Origin: an uncultured Pseudomonadales bacterium
GTDB lineage: Bacteria; Pseudomonadota; Gammaproteobacteria; Pseudomonadales; Balneatricaceae
Direction of reading: 5' to 3'
Length of the DNA: 64,000 nucleotides
Assembly: GCA_943787595.1 (NCBI GenBank)
Contig: CALSNA010000002.1
Location: 374,467-438,466 of the forward strand
Shown: positions 1 through 12,862 of the stretch, piece by piece
Numbering within the stretch: the stretch's first letter is position 1
How the letters are laid out: the number at the start of each line of letters is the position of its first letter
The notes under the pieces: generated by a model
The model's input: the letters and a program-made list of their open reading frames with translations, nothing else
Databases searched by the model: none
What the model was told of the DNA's origin: nothing
Program-made: the position numbers and the translations under genes

Positions 1-492
1 CCACATCGGCAGATGCCATTGGTTAATACAAAGCCAGACTAGACCATAGGCCAAGATTGACGCACTGGAACCAATAGCAAGCAAGCGTCCCAACTGAACC
101 GGTGCCTCCTCCTTACTAAACCATTGCAAAGCTAAGGATTGCTTTACAGTCTCAAAATAATGGAAGCCAATTGACATAAGCATGATGCTTATCATCATGC
201 CTGAAAAGCTTGGCAAAAAACCAGTTAAAGCTGTGCCTAATCCAAGTAACATTAAGGCAATCAAGGCGAGGCTTTGCTCACGCAGAAATAACAGGATGAA
301 TACTACTCCAAAGGCCAGAAACCCTGGCACTTCACGCCAAGACTGGATGATACCAATATGCGAGCCATTGAGTTGAACCTGCTCAATAGCAAAATTATTA
401 AATAGCGCCACCCACACACCAAATGCAATTGGCATAGAAAAGGCCATGAGATATAGTAAATTGGTTCGAGAGCGCCAGATATAACGAGACAT
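1..492 (-). CDS. MFS transporter, N-terminal part (runs off window)
   Basis: The frame opens with ATG at 492 and stays open for 164 codons to the window edge. The product is very hydrophobic, with about five membrane segments, the first at roughly residues 13-33. Short polar loops between helices 2 and 3 include a WRE-containing turn like the cytoplasmic loop of major facilitator permeases. It lies 60 bases downstream of the alpha/beta hydrolase on the same strand, so the two may be co-transcribed. The substrate cannot be told from this half, and assignment to the family rests on topology rather than a diagnostic signature. Confidence 0.6.
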   Translation of the reverse strand, partial: MSRYIWRSRTNLLYLMAFSMPIAFGVWVALFNNFAIEQVQLNGSHIGIIQSWREVPGFLAFGVVFILLFLREQSLALIALMLLGLGTALTGFLPSFSGMMISIMLMSIGFHYFETVKQSLALQWFSKEEAPVQLGRLLAIGSSASILAYGLVWLCINQWHLPMW

Positions 493-552
493 TACTGTGA
501 ACCCTGCAATCGATATCATTAATGTGATCAGAATAACACAAAAAGGCCGATT

Positions 553-1371
553 TTATGGTAACCGAACCATAAATTGATGTGCTAACTGAGCAACTTCAAC
601 AGGTTTTTCCATCGGTAACAGGTGACCCACATCATCTACTTGTACATAGTGCTGTTCAGGTCTTTGCCACTGCCAACGTTGCCAAGCCATCACACTCAGT
701 GTATTGGAATACTGACCTCGAATCATCAATTGCGGGCATGAGCAGGTGTTGACGTAAGGCCAGATAGATGGCGGGGAACAATATATATGAGCTTCCCAAA
801 GCTTGCTGTAACGTAGCTTTACACCATCGATATCAGCTTCAGTTGCAGCTTCAATATAGTGCCACAAAGCTTGATCCGTGATGCCAGAAAAAACTTTCTT
901 CGAGCGGTGAAAGGCATAGCAATCAGTGATTGATGGCCATCGATCTGGTCGTTTCAAGGTCCGCTTGACAAGCTTGATCCGGTGTTTTAAAAATGTTGGT
1001 GTCCAGTATAAAGCATGGGTATAGAAACTCGACAATGCCGCCGGATCAATCAATACCAGGGCTCGGTAAAGCTCAGGCTTAAGGCAAGCTGCCATCAAGC
1101 TGATATTGGCTCCCATGGAATGACCTATGGCAACAACTGGACCCAGTGCCTGATGCTGCAGAAAGTCAATTTGATCCTGCGCCATCTTGGTCCAAGTACA
1201 ACATCGGCTTTTTTGCTCATAACGTTGCCATAAAGGCCGCTGATCCATAGCCACAACATGGTAGTTGTGGCCCAAGTTATCCAGAAGTTCAGTATAGGTT
1301 GCTGGTGGCAAGCCATTGCCGTGCGCAAAGTGGACAAACTTACCTTTAGTACCAAAGATTTGACTATTCAT
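553..1371 (-). CDS. alpha/beta hydrolase
   Basis: Soluble alpha/beta-hydrolase fold protein of 272 residues. Counting from an upstream in-frame TTG (1386), an HGNG oxyanion-hole motif sits near residue 22, the nucleophile elbow GHSMG places the catalytic Ser near residue 90, and the C-terminal catalytic His is in a VGH context near residue 255. The upstream in-frame codon is TTG, so I prefer the ATG at 1371 (MNSQ). The reaction is probably ester or thioester hydrolysis, but the substrate is unknown. It precedes the MFS transporter by 60 bases on the same strand. Confidence 0.75.
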   Translation of the reverse strand: MNSQIFGTKGKFVHFAHGNGLPPATYTELLDNLGHNYHVVAMDQRPLWQRYEQKSRCCTWTKMAQDQIDFLQHQALGPVVAIGHSMGANISLMAACLKPELYRALVLIDPAALSSFYTHALYWTPTFLKHRIKLVKRTLKRPDRWPSITDCYAFHRSKKVFSGITDQALWHYIEAATEADIDGVKLRYSKLWEAHIYCSPPSIWPYVNTCSCPQLMIRGQYSNTLSVMAWQRWQWQRPEQHYVQVDDVGHLLPMEKPVEVAQLAHQFMVRLP

Positions 1372-1497
1372 GGGTTCGACCAGCAAACCATAATCTTACA
1401 ATCACAGCAAGTAATGGCCGTTTATAAAGACCAACGAATGCCTCACCAATAAAGCTTGCCACTGGTGTCCAAATGTCCTATTTAACCAAAGCCTCAT

Positions 1498-2694
1498 TCA
1501 GGATCGCAGTACCTCAATGATACAGTTTGTAACATAAGGGAGGTTAACTTTATTGAGCCCGGCAATATTTATGCGGCTAGAATTAACTAGGTAGACACTG
1601 TACTCATTTACCAATCGGTTCACTTGTTGTGGGCTGATACCTAAAAAAGAAAACATGCCTTTTTGGCGAATAATGAAATTAAAGTCTTGTGGAGCACCTT
1701 GTTGCTGTAACTGATCGACCAAACCAACTCGCAACTGCGCAATCCGCTGCCGCATGACTGTCAACTCATGGGCCCAATTCTGGCTCAGCGCCGCATCTTG
1801 CAGGATAATTTCTACCAACGCCGCACCATGGGATGGTGGCATGGAATAACTAGCCCGAATCACTGCCAATAACTGTCCAGTAGAGACCCGGGCTTGCTGC
1901 CGGTTGTCTGATAGTACCAGAAGGGTACCCGTGCGCTCACGATACACTCCGAAATTCTTGGAGCAGGAACTTGCAATTAGTAATTCAGGTACCTGGCTGG
2001 CTAGCAGTCGTACGCCATAGGCATCTTCTGCTAAACCATCACCCAGACCTTGATAAGCTATATCAACTAAAGGCACCAAACCTCGTGATAACACCAGTTC
2101 TGTCAACACTTGCCAGTGTTCTGGATGGAGATCAGCACCACTGGGATTATGACAGCAAGCATGCAGCAAGACCAAATCTCCAGCTGCAGCAGTGGCCAGT
2201 GTGGCCATGAGGGCATCAAAATCAATTGCTTTGGTAACATGATCATAATAGGGATACTGTCGAATCTGTAGTCCAACCTGACTGAAAATAGGCTGATGAT
2301 TGGCCCAGGTTGGGTTACCCATCCAGATGGTCGTGGTGGGGTTGGCAGCCTTAACCAGTTCGGCAGCCACACGCAAAGCACCACTGCCACCTGGAGTCTG
2401 GGCAATGGATAACCGCTGATCAACAATGGCCGTATGCCCTTGACCGAGGATCATCTCAGCCACCAGTTCACAGTAGCGTAAAGACCCAGCCACACCAATG
2501 TAAGCCTTACTGGTCTGCTCTTGCATTAAACGTGCTTCAGCCTGGGCCACGGCAGCCATAATAGGGGTTTGGCCCAGTTCATTTCTGTATACACCCACGC
2601 CCAAATCAACCTTGCTAGGATTGTTATCCTGCTGGTAAAGCACCGATAAATTTAGGATAGGATCAGCAGCAACAGGTCTAAAAACATCAAACAT
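1498..2694 (-). CDS. tyrB: aromatic amino acid aminotransferase
   Basis: Class I PLP-dependent aminotransferase of 398 residues, the usual length for TyrB/AspC. The N-terminal LGVGVYRNE motif, the HNPSG segment near residue 182, the DIAYQG segment near residue 211 and the Schiff-base lysine K246 in SSCSKNFGVYRERTG are all present. It transfers the amino group between aromatic amino acids or aspartate and 2-oxoglutarate in the cytoplasm. TyrB and AspC are hard to separate by eye. In related bacteria this gene often lies beside uvrB, which is not seen here; about 600 bases without a gene follow upstream. Confidence 0.85.
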   Translation of the reverse strand: MFDVFRPVAADPILNLSVLYQQDNNPSKVDLGVGVYRNELGQTPIMAAVAQAEARLMQEQTSKAYIGVAGSLRYCELVAEMILGQGHTAIVDQRLSIAQTPGGSGALRVAAELVKAANPTTTIWMGNPTWANHQPIFSQVGLQIRQYPYYDHVTKAIDFDALMATLATAAAGDLVLLHACCHNPSGADLHPEHWQVLTELVLSRGLVPLVDIAYQGLGDGLAEDAYGVRLLASQVPELLIASSCSKNFGVYRERTGTLLVLSDNRQQARVSTGQLLAVIRASYSMPPSHGAALVEIILQDAALSQNWAHELTVMRQRIAQLRVGLVDQLQQQGAPQDFNFIIRQKGMFSFLGISPQQVNRLVNEYSVYLVNSSRINIAGLNKVNLPYVTNCIIEVLRS

Positions 2695-3301
2695 CTGTGT
2701 GATTACTCCGATTAAAACAAATGCAATAATAGTTAAGTTTAAAACTGAAACTTGAGTTACGCCATTCCATGATGATAACGCGCCATGGATTACAGTGATA
2801 TCAGCATGTTAGATTTACCCAACCAGCCCAGGCAAACCTGAACCGCAACGAGTCGCTAAATTTAATCACACTCACCTGTCTATGCCCGGGATAATGTGGT
2901 ATTGGTGTTCGCAGCTTAAGTGTACTGACGCAAATATAGCAGTTATCAGCATAGCCGACTAGTCAGTCACTCTCTGCTAAGCACGGCATTGGCTTATCCA
3001 GTCATTGACCTTCAGTGGTAACCTTAATGATAAGTTAACCTATTTTCAATATAGCATGATCGGTATTTTGTTGGGAAAGGTATTAATTAACAACGATATG
3101 TTTACAAATTGAGTCATTCAGGCGCAGTAGCCAAGAAATCCAGTCGGGCCGTCATCATAACTATTATACATTCAGATAACTGCTGACTCACAGCACTATA
3201 CCAAAACCCTGATAGAACTGAATCGCTTTAAGCAAAAGCTATTAAAAAAATAATGCTGCTCCGTTGAGATGCGTTTGCAGAAGTATTCAATATAATCAAA
3301 T
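2695..3301. other. 600-base stretch without a recognisable gene
   Basis: No frame longer than about 60 codons resembles a known protein here. The stretch separates divergent tyrB and the broken DMT permease and is AT-rich toward its right end. I see no convincing tRNA, terminator or repeat. It probably contains the promoters of both flanking genes plus decayed sequence. Confidence 0.5.
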
Positions 3302-4208
3302 ATGCCATTCAACCATATGAAAATGCCTGATTTAATTGCCTACCCTGCCCCATTAGCCATATTCGTCATTATAATCTGGGGCTTTAACGTGGTGGCCATG
3401 AAAATAGCAGTCGCTGATATATCTCCGATGCTATTCAATGGTTTGCGCTTTCTAATACTCAGCATACTACTGCTACCCTTTTGCCATATTACCTTACGAC
3501 AACTAAGGCAACTGGCTCCCATCGCCGTGGTGATGGGACTGGGTCATTTCTATACTTCGACCCTGAGCCTGATTTATGTGGAAAGTATTGTAACAAGTGT
3601 CATCTTGCTATTGGGAGCTCTCTGCTCTGCTGGCCTGGTTATACCTGGGTGAACGGTTAAATCGCCTGCAAGTTGGCTCGATTATCATTGCTAGTCTGGG
3701 CGCTATTGGACCCAGACTATGGCTTGGGACAATGGCTATAAAATGGGGTGTTTTACTGGCTGCATTTTGTATACTGATGTGGGCTGTGGGAAACCTGCAG
3801 GTACGTCGTCTAAAGCAGTTACCCCTGTTAACACTGCAGTTCTGGATTGCCTTTATTACAGCACCGATCTGTTTTTTGGCTTATGATCTCAGCCCAGAGG
3901 CCAGCCCCATCTGGCCGCAATTAAACAGCCAACTGTTAATTATTCTCGCATATTTAGTCTTGGCTTCTTCATTACTGGCCTAAGGAATCTGGTACAGCTT
4001 AATCCGTCAACATGGTATCAGCAAAATTGCCATATTTATACTACTCCAGCCAGCTTTCACCATGCTGGCCAGCCATTGGCTATTGGATGAAAGTCTAGTT
4101 GCATCACAATGGCTAGGTGGCTTGGTCACCATAGTCGCCATTTTTATCTATTACCATCAAGGTAAGGACTCTGTGAGCACAACAGGGATCGAATCAGATC
4201 ATATCTGA
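3302..4208 (+). pseudogene. broken DMT (EamA) permease
   Basis: Three consecutive pieces together give a complete EamA-type drug/metabolite permease of about 300 residues with ten membrane segments. The first frame runs from 3302 to about 3620 and includes IWGFNVVAMKIA, typical of the first EamA helix. A shift near 3620, within an alternating CT-rich run, moves the reading to the next frame, which continues with LLAWLYLGERLN (the conserved end of EamA repeat 1). That frame stops at TAA 3981-3983, but downstream codons stay in frame through FTMLASHWLLDES, the matching motif of repeat 2, to TGA at 4206. Two independent lesions make this a pseudogene. Confidence 0.85.
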
Positions 4209-4272
4209 AGATCAACACTGTCTCTATATAATGATTGCAAGGGTAAATTCACCAGGTAATGTTATACCCTGA

Positions 4273-5049
4273 TCAGCCAAGGGTAAGATCCAATAGCCCA
4301 ACTGTGCCTTCATAAAACAATTGGCCGCCTGTAAGCAGCAACAGAATATAACAACCGCAGTAAAACCAGGTTTCATCAAGGTAACGGTGCAGCCACATCC
4401 CCAGATACACCCCTAACGGAGCCAGCAATGCTAAACTCATTGAAGTCAGTAAGTTGCTGGTATCCAGTAGTTCAAGCCCGGCATAGGGTACCAGTTTTAC
4501 ATAATTGACCACTGCAAAGAATGTGACAATAGTGCCTAAAAATACAGTTTTATGCAGCTTTTGAGGCAGTAAGTAAATATTCAGCGGCGGACCTCCCGCA
4601 TGCACACTGAAACTGGTAAAACCGGACAAAATTCCCCAGATTCCCCCATATAATAAGCTGCCAGAGTAACTTGCTTGAGACCGCGGCAACCACTTCATTA
4701 ACCAATAGTTAATGCTAAACAGGATAGCCAGAAAACCAATCATCAGTTTAATATAAACATCAGGTAACACATTAAAACCAAGGCTACCCAGCCCAACACC
4801 AATTAGCCCGGCTGGTAGCAGTACTTTTAGGTTACGGCAATCATATACCCCGCGACAGGCCCAAAGACTTAGTAAATCCATGAAACAAAGGATGGGCAAC
4901 ATAATGGCCGCAGCCTGGGCCGGCGGAACGACTAAAGACAACAAGGGCACTGCAACCACAACCGTACCACCGCCAAATCCACCTTTGCCAATTCCAGCAA
5001 TCAATACTGCCGCAGTGGCACACAAAAAGAACAGTGGTTCTGTAATCAT
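4273..5049 (-). CDS. TauE/SafE-family sulfite exporter-like permease
   Basis: Polytopic inner-membrane protein of 258 residues with about eight hydrophobic segments. The N-terminal GIGKGGFGGG glycine-rich motif and the second-half HAGGPPLNIYLLP motif are typical of TauE/SafE (YfcA-like) permeases. Members move sulfite, sulfoacetate or related organic anions; the substrate here is unknown. It lies 71 bases downstream of the ogt-like gene on the same strand. The length is normal and I see no lesions. Confidence 0.8.
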   Translation of the reverse strand: MITEPLFFLCATAAVLIAGIGKGGFGGGTVVVAVPLLSLVVPPAQAAAIMLPILCFMDLLSLWACRGVYDCRNLKVLLPAGLIGVGLGSLGFNVLPDVYIKLMIGFLAILFSINYWLMKWLPRSQASYSGSLLYGGIWGILSGFTSFSVHAGGPPLNIYLLPQKLHKTVFLGTIVTFFAVVNYVKLVPYAGLELLDTSNLLTSMSLALLAPLGVYLGMWLHRYLDETWFYCGCYILLLLTGGQLFYEGTVGLLDLTLG

Positions 5050-5120
5050 TTAAGTACCATGACCGGAACAGCATTTACGATAGCGCACCATAAGCCACAA
5101 CAATAGTTTGAACAGGCAAA

Positions 5121-5636
5121 CTATGCTGAGGGGGAGGTGTCGGCATGATATTTATATTGATCTAAACTCCCTTCTAGCTGAAGCAAATGAGCTTTAGTCT
5201 TCAAACCTCCAGCAAAGCCAGTCAGGCAACCATTGCTGCCCACGACCCGATGGCAAGGCACAATAATGGCAATGGGATTACGACCCATGGCTGCTCCAAC
5301 AGCACGCACAGCCTTGGGGGAACCCATGGCCCGGGCAACATCCATATAGCTGCAAGTGGTACCATACGGAATTTGTTGTAATTGGTGCAGTACCTGTAAC
5401 TGGAATACAGTCCCCTTTGGTAACAGTGGTATCTCAAACTGTTGCAAATCACCCTTAAAATAAGCAGTCAGTTGCGCCTGGCAATTGATAAATGGATCCG
5501 TATTTTCAATCCAGTGGTTGGGAATCTGTTTCACCTGTGCCGACGTAACAAAGCTCAACTGCTGCAAAATTTCTCCATCACCAACCAACTGTAGTGGTCC
5601 AGCGGGGCTGGTCAGATGAGTATAATAAATTGTCAT
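5121..5636 (-). CDS. ogt: methylated-DNA--protein-cysteine methyltransferase
   Basis: Suicide alkyltransferase of 171 residues that repairs O6-alkylguanine by moving the alkyl group to its own cysteine. The acceptor is C128 in IIVPCHRVV, and the helix-turn-helix region with SPKAVRAVGAAMGRNP precedes it, as in Ogt/AdaB. The C-terminal GFAGGLKTKAHLLQLEG segment is also typical. The length fits Ogt rather than the fused Ada protein. It is followed on the same strand by the TauE-like permease. Confidence 0.9.
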   Translation of the reverse strand: MTIYYTHLTSPAGPLQLVGDGEILQQLSFVTSAQVKQIPNHWIENTDPFINCQAQLTAYFKGDLQQFEIPLLPKGTVFQLQVLHQLQQIPYGTTCSYMDVARAMGSPKAVRAVGAAMGRNPIAIIVPCHRVVGSNGCLTGFAGGLKTKAHLLQLEGSLDQYKYHADTSPSA

Positions 5637-6467
5637 CAGAAGTTAATTCACTAGAGTCGGATAAGTGCAGAGTATCGTTTATTTAGAATATCAGAAAGAC
5701 ACATGCACTCCATGGGAGCCATGATAGTATCATCACCAGACCTGAGAGTCGCATTATATCTAACACACTTATAACACACTTATCCTGATACAGTTCAAAC
5801 ACCGCATCTTGCAGCACAAACTGAATAACTGCACTTGAATGGCCTCATTGGCTTTGAGATGTATGTTTAATAAGTGATCTGATCCAGCAGTGGCTAAGGC
5901 TTCAATGATAGCGCGAATGATCATAATCAGAATTGCTGTCTGCTAACTGACAACACAAGGTCCTTAGTGAAAGCCAGTTGCAGCATTAACCCGCCAGAAA
6001 ACCAGCGCAACACATGAAGCAAATCATTCTATAATATATTCGTATACTGGTATTTTTTTACACTAGATGCCTAAGAACCTTAAGCATAGGGAGCCAGATT
6101 TCTGCAAGCAAAACGATTTTATGGCGTGGTTAATCCTGAAAACACATATTAATGGCATTTTAAGCCAGATTTATTTATCAACAGCCATATGGAATTAAAA
6201 AAAATTTTCAAAAAAACCATATCGTGTCAATGCTATATCAAACAGCATGTTAATAGTGAATATGTCAACATTGAGTGATCAATCGATACTCTACCCTCAA
6301 CAACCTCCCTGTCAAATAACAGTCTTAAGCTATTTTAGCCGCCACTGCAGTGCAAATGACTTGCAAACATTTGCATATTGCACCATATGGATTAATGGCT
6401 GGTTTGTATAATTTGGTAGACAAGCGCCCTGCCCTGCTGGGCCTTTGCAGCCTATGTCACTGACCCA
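5637..6467. other. 830-base AT-rich gap without intact gene
   Basis: No recognisable coding sequence. A short direct repeat of about 11 bases (AACACACTTAT, two copies) lies near 5762-5785. Reading is broken in all frames and A/T runs are common around 6190-6220. It leads into an integrase remnant, so it may be part of a decayed mobile element. Confidence 0.4.
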
Positions 6468-6863
6468 ATGTATACACAAGCCCTGTTGCGCGTCGGTGCG
6501 GTCTGGTCACTGCGTCTGGATCACATCAAGTTGTCGCGGCGAACCATTCAGATCTGCGACAACCTGGATCTGAACTGGACCAATAAGGCACATAAGCAGC
6601 CAGACAAGCCCATCAATGACAATCTATATAAGATCTTAAAACAGGATTTAAAAAACCGGCCGCCCGAACATGTCTACTACCTGGACAATGGCTGTGGCCA
6701 GCCCTGGTACCAAGCTACAGGGGAGATGGGCCGGGCTATGAAGAAAGTGCAGCAAAAAGTGGGCTTGCCGGATGTTAAGCCCTTTCACGAAGCCTTCAGA
6801 GCCACCATGATTACTGAGTTGACGCTGTGCAGCAGGAAGCCAGCGTTTACTATCTTTGATTAA
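6468..6863 (+). pseudogene. tyrosine recombinase (integrase) remnant
   Basis: A 131-codon frame resembles the catalytic half of a phage-type tyrosine recombinase. The beginning matches the region around the first catalytic Arg (LLRVGAVWSLRLDHIKL), followed by the beta strands with a basic residue and a degenerate FHEAFRATM segment where HxLRxT is expected. The N-terminal core-binding domain, the GH motif and the catalytic Tyr are missing, and stops follow at once. It is probably an old integrated element unrelated to the prophage at 46.4 kb. Confidence 0.6.
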
Positions 6864-7270
6864 GGCTGGCTGTTAATCCACTGATTGTGAAGAGCATGGT
6901 CAATGGTTTCAGAATTTAGAGATTCGGGCTGATCGCCAGCAGAGCGTCATACCCGTGGTGGTGCTCATGCCTAAACTCACCCAGTAACAAGCGCACTACC
7001 GCAAACAGCAAGTAAAACGGCAGCGGAGCATTGAGCAATTCCCAAATTTTGTGCAGATCCAGGTGTTCTGGTAATCGGCACACCTAACACCATCGGTACA
7101 ACAGCCAGTGAATTAGTATCAAGTGATTATATCAAATCCATTTCAATGCATTACTATTTATCCTAAACCTAATGATTTTAATTTTAAAAAACAGTGCTTT
7201 ATAGTAGTATGATGAAGATATGAAATAATTCCCTGCATACTACCACTTACTCAGCTATTATCGAATACTC
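6864..7270. other. gap upstream of coaBC
   Basis: Decayed sequence after the integrase remnant followed by an AT-rich leader immediately before coaBC. The leader from about 7140 presumably carries the promoter of the coaBC cluster, but I cannot assign -35/-10 boxes with confidence. Confidence 0.35.
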
Positions 7271-8464
7271 ATGTCTCGGCTTGTTAACAAACATATCATT
7301 GTTGCCGTTAGTGGCGGCATAGCGGCCTACAAAAGTGCTGAACTGGTACGCTTGCTAAAAGCAGCTGGTGCTCAAGTGGAAGTGGTCATGACACATGGTG
7401 CTAGTGAATTTATTACGCCACTGACCCTACAGGCATTGTCTGGCAATGCGGTGCACCAGTTGTTGTTAAATGCCAAAGCTGAAGCGGGTATGGGACACAT
7501 CCAGCTGGCCCGTTGGGCCGATGCGGTGTTAATAGCGCCTGCCAGTGCCAACGTGATAGCAAAATTGGCTCAAGGGCTAGCGGATGATTTATTAACCACC
7601 CTATGTTTGGCTACTCAGGCACCTATATTACTGGCTCCAGCCATGAATCAAGCCATGTGGTCCAATGCCGCTACCCAATGCAATAAGAAACAACTGCAAC
7701 AGCGTGGCTATACCGTGCTGGGCCCCGCCAATGGTGCACAGGCCTGTGGGGATATAGGCCCAGGCCGCATGATTGAACCCACACAACTACTGGAATACCT
7801 GACACAGCAATTTACTGGCCATGCATTGCAAGGCCGTAAAGTGGTCATTACCGCAGGCCCCACCCGTGAAGCCATCGATTCAGTGCGTTACATCAGCAAT
7901 CATAGTTCAGGTAAAATGGGATATGCCCTTGCAACTGCCGCCTACGAATCTGGGGCTAAAGTGGTGCTAATTAGTGGGCCAACATCCCTGCTGGCACCTC
8001 CTGATGTGCACCGGGTAATGGTGGAGAATACAAACCAGATGCTAACGGCAAGCCAGCAGGCTTGTGTCGATGCTGACCTGTTTATAGCCAGTGCTGCCGT
8101 GGCGGACTATAGACCGGTTCACGTGTCACTGCAGAAAATTAAAAAATCAGCAACAGCGTCTCGGCTTGTTCTTGAACTGGAAGAGAATCCCGATATCCTA
8201 GCCACTATTGCCAGTCAATTTTCCCATCTGACTTGTATCGGCTTTGCGGCTGAAACAGAACATGTAATCCCAAATGCACAGGCAAAATTGGCATGTAAAC
8301 AAGTGGCCATGATGATTGCCAACGATGTATCAGATAATGATATCGGTTTTAATAGTGACTATAACCGCGTAAGCTTAGTGACTAAAACCGGGGTAGAGCA
8401 TCTGGAAACTCAACCCAAACGCCTGCTGGCTCGCCTGTTGATAGACCGGCTAGCACAACTATAA
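7271..8464 (+). CDS. coaBC: bifunctional phosphopantothenoylcysteine decarboxylase/synthetase
   Basis: Dfp/CoaBC of 397 residues, full length, catalysing two steps of coenzyme A synthesis: coupling cysteine to 4'-phosphopantothenate with CTP, then flavin-dependent decarboxylation. The N-terminal CoaC domain has VSGGIAAYK, the [10 protein letters not shown] active-site motif and [10 protein letters not shown] with the catalytic Cys. The C-terminal CoaB domain has the AGPTREAID nucleotide loop, the SSGKMG motif and a KIKK lysine segment. It starts a cluster followed at short intervals by dut, algC and argB, the usual order in pseudomonads and relatives. Confidence 0.95.
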   Translation: MSRLVNKHIIVAVSGGIAAYKSAELVRLLKAAGAQVEVVMTHGASEFITPLTLQALSGNAVHQLLLNAKAEAGMGHIQLARWADAVLIAPASANVIAKLAQGLADDLLTTLCLATQAPILLAPAMNQAMWSNAATQCNKKQLQQRGYTVLGPANGAQACGDIGPGRMIEPTQLLEYLTQQFTGHALQGRKVVITAGPTREAIDSVRYISNHSSGKMGYALATAAYESGAKVVLISGPTSLLAPPDVHRVMVENTNQMLTASQQACVDADLFIASAAVADYRPVHVSLQKIKKSATASRLVLELEENPDILATIASQFSHLTCIGFAAETEHVIPNAQAKLACKQVAMMIANDVSDNDIGFNSDYNRVSLVTKTGVEHLETQPKRLLARLLIDRLAQL

Positions 8465-8486
8465 CACGAGCCTGGAACTGATAAAT

Positions 8487-8954
8487 ATGAACCAATCGTC
8501 CACCAGTTTACAAGTCAAAATCCTTGATCCTCGGCTGGGCACTGATTTACCCATGCCAACTTATGCGACAGCAGGCTCCGCCGGCATGGATCTACGCGCC
8601 TGTATTGATGAATCAATAGAACTTAGACCCGGGCAGACTGCCCTGATTCCAACGGGCATGGCCATCCATATTGCTGACCCAGGTTTATGCGCCATGCTCT
8701 TACCACGCTCTGGACTAGGCCATAAACACGGATTAGTGTTGGGTAATCTGGTAGGGCTGATTGACTCAGATTACCAAGGACAGCTAATGATCTCCTGCTG
8801 GAATCGAGGTGAGCACGCCTTTGTGATAGAACCAAGCGATCGTATTGCTCAAATGGTGCTGGTGCCAGTAGTACGAGCCAGCTTTGCCATTGTAGAAACA
8901 TTTGATAACAGTTGCCGGGGTAACAGAGGTTTTGGTCACTCCGGTCGCCAGTAA
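8487..8954 (+). CDS. dut: dUTP diphosphatase
   Basis: Trimeric dUTPase of 155 residues that hydrolyses dUTP to dUMP, limiting uracil in DNA and feeding thymidylate synthesis. All five family motifs are visible: [32 protein letters not shown] with the catalytic Asp, [10 protein letters not shown], and a C-terminal glycine-rich [10 protein letters not shown] tail. It begins 22 bases after coaBC and ends 25 bases before algC, consistent with one transcript. Confidence 0.95.
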   Translation: MNQSSTSLQVKILDPRLGTDLPMPTYATAGSAGMDLRACIDESIELRPGQTALIPTGMAIHIADPGLCAMLLPRSGLGHKHGLVLGNLVGLIDSDYQGQLMISCWNRGEHAFVIEPSDRIAQMVLVPVVRASFAIVETFDNSCRGNRGFGHSGRQ

Positions 8955-8979
8955 CTCAATTGAATAAGATTGTAAAAAA

Positions 8980-11279
<2,300 letters not shown>

Positions 11280-11316
11280 CTGTAACCAACCTAACTGCCT
11301 TAACCGTGGTAAACCC

Positions 11317-11903
11317 ATGCCGAATTCTGCTATGTCACGTCGTGAGCAAATCCTTCAGACCCTGGCACACATGCTGGAGACTAAGCCTGGTAATCGTATT
11401 ACTACCGCAGCGTTGGCCAGTCAGGTGGGGGTTTCCGAGGCCGCGCTATATCGCCATTTTCCCAGTAAGGCAAAAATGTTCGATGCCTTAATCGAATTTG
11501 TGGAAGAATCTATTTTTAGCCGTACTAAGTTGATTCAGCAGCAAAACCTGAGTGCGGCACAACAGTGCCAGCAAATTCTATTCTTATTGCTCACCTTTGT
11601 AGAACGCAATCCAGGCATTAGTCGACTATTAACCAGCGAGGCTCTAGTTGGTGAACATGCGCGCTTGCGGAACCGTATTAACCAGTTTTTGAACGATTGG
11701 AAACACATCTCAAGCAAATTCTGCGACAAGCAGAAATCCAGGAAGGCCAGCGCACCGCAGCAACACCGACAGCAACTGCCAACTTAATGCTGGCCTTTTG
11801 TGAGGGCCGCATCCGCCAGTTTGTACGCAGTGAATTCAAACATTTACCCACAAGTCACTGGTCAGAACAATGGCTTCGCTTGGCCAGCGGTCTGTATCAG
11901 TAA
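11317..11903 (+). pseudogene. slmA: SlmA nucleoid occlusion factor, frameshifted
   Basis: TetR-type DNA-binding protein that blocks FtsZ rings over the nucleoid. Residues 1-125 read from ATG 11317 with a clear helix-turn-helix ([25 protein letters not shown]). At the T-run 11686-11690 the frame is lost: with one more T the reading would be [19 protein letters not shown] and continue in the +1 frame to the family C-terminus (EGRIRQFVRSEFKHLPT...HWSEQW) ending at TAA 11903. The lesion is therefore a single-base deletion in a homopolymer. It could be a true pseudogene, a sequencing error or a slippery site. It follows argB by 37 bases, the usual neighbourhood. Confidence 0.85.
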
Positions 11904-12071
11904 TGTAGCAAATGAGACCTATTGGCAATAGATTGTAGCCATCGTCCAGGTTAGTAAAGAACTGTACTGTATGATTGACAAATGCAAAGTTCAAGCCCAT
12001 CTCTAGCATCATGAAGAATTTAACGTCCTCCATCTGACGAAACACCAAAAAGCTTAAATGATATGTCCAGG

Positions 12072-12260
12072 CTATCTGGAACTGAACGGATCATTATTAA
12101 AATCATCTTCTGTAATTGCTTCAGCAATGCTATAGGACTCGCTAACCCAGGCGCCTAAATCAATCATTTTGCAGCGTTCACTGCAAAACGGGCGCCATGA
12201 GTTACCAGTAGACCATACCAGTGGTCGCTGACACGTGGGGCAGGGAAAGGTTGTATTCAT
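12072..12260 (-). CDS. yacG: DNA gyrase inhibitor YacG
   Basis: Small zinc protein of 62 residues if translation begins at the ATG at 12260, which overlaps the coaE stop as ATGA. A longer in-frame start at 12284 lies inside coaE and is less likely. The CPTC and CSERC pairs form the zinc site, followed by the conserved [10 protein letters not shown] segment. YacG binds GyrB and inhibits gyrase in vitro. Coupling with coaE is the normal arrangement in gammaproteobacteria. Confidence 0.88.
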   Translation of the reverse strand: MNTTFPCPTCQRPLVWSTGNSWRPFCSERCKMIDLGAWVSESYSIAEAITEDDFNNDPFSSR

Positions 12261-12862
12261 GGTTTTTGGCTGGCTATTTGGCATAATGTCGTGTGAAGTT
12301 GATACACCTGATTCATCAGATGCTGTTGGCTGTGTTGATTACAGAGGATATGATCAGCCAACTGCAAACGTTGATGACGATCCATTTGGGTAGCCATTAT
12401 GGCCTCAATCTGTTGTACTGAATCATGATCCCGTTGTCTTGTTCTAGTCAATTGCTGTGCGGGCAGCGCATCTACTACAATAACTCGGTCAACCAGTTGT
12501 TGCTGGTTGGTTTCCAGTAGTAAAGGCGATACCATCAGGGCATAGGATCCATTGGCGCAAGTTAACTTAACCTCTATATGCTGGTCAATCAATGGATGCA
12601 ATAATTGCTCTAGCCAGAGTTTAGCCTCCGGGTCAGCAAAGATAATCTGACGCAATTGGTTACGATCAAGTTGGCCGTCTACCTGTAATAACTGAGCTCC
12701 AAAATAATCGGCAATAGCGCTCAGGGCAGGCTGTCCAGGGTGCACAACGTCACGGGCTATCTGATCGGCATCGACAATGTCAATGCCGATATTTGCAAAA
12801 AAACGGGTGGCAACTGTCTTGCCACTGCCAATACCGCCGGTTAAACCGATTTTTAAAGTCAT
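12257..12862 (-). CDS. coaE: dephospho-CoA kinase
   Basis: Last enzyme of coenzyme A synthesis, 201 residues, phosphorylating the ribose 3'-OH of dephospho-CoA. The P-loop [11 protein letters not shown] lies at residues 6-16, with the D(A)DQIAR motif following near residue 35 and the LLHPL segment further on, all typical of CoaE. It overlaps yacG. In related genomes pilD normally precedes coaE, but here 259 non-coding bases separate it from pilC. Confidence 0.93.
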   Translation of the reverse strand: MTLKIGLTGGIGSGKTVATRFFANIGIDIVDADQIARDVVHPGQPALSAIADYFGAQLLQVDGQLDRNQLRQIIFADPEAKLWLEQLLHPLIDQHIEVKLTCANGSYALMVSPLLLETNQQQLVDRVIVVDALPAQQLTRTRQRDHDSVQQIEAIMATQMDRHQRLQLADHILCNQHSQQHLMNQVYQLHTTLCQIASQKP

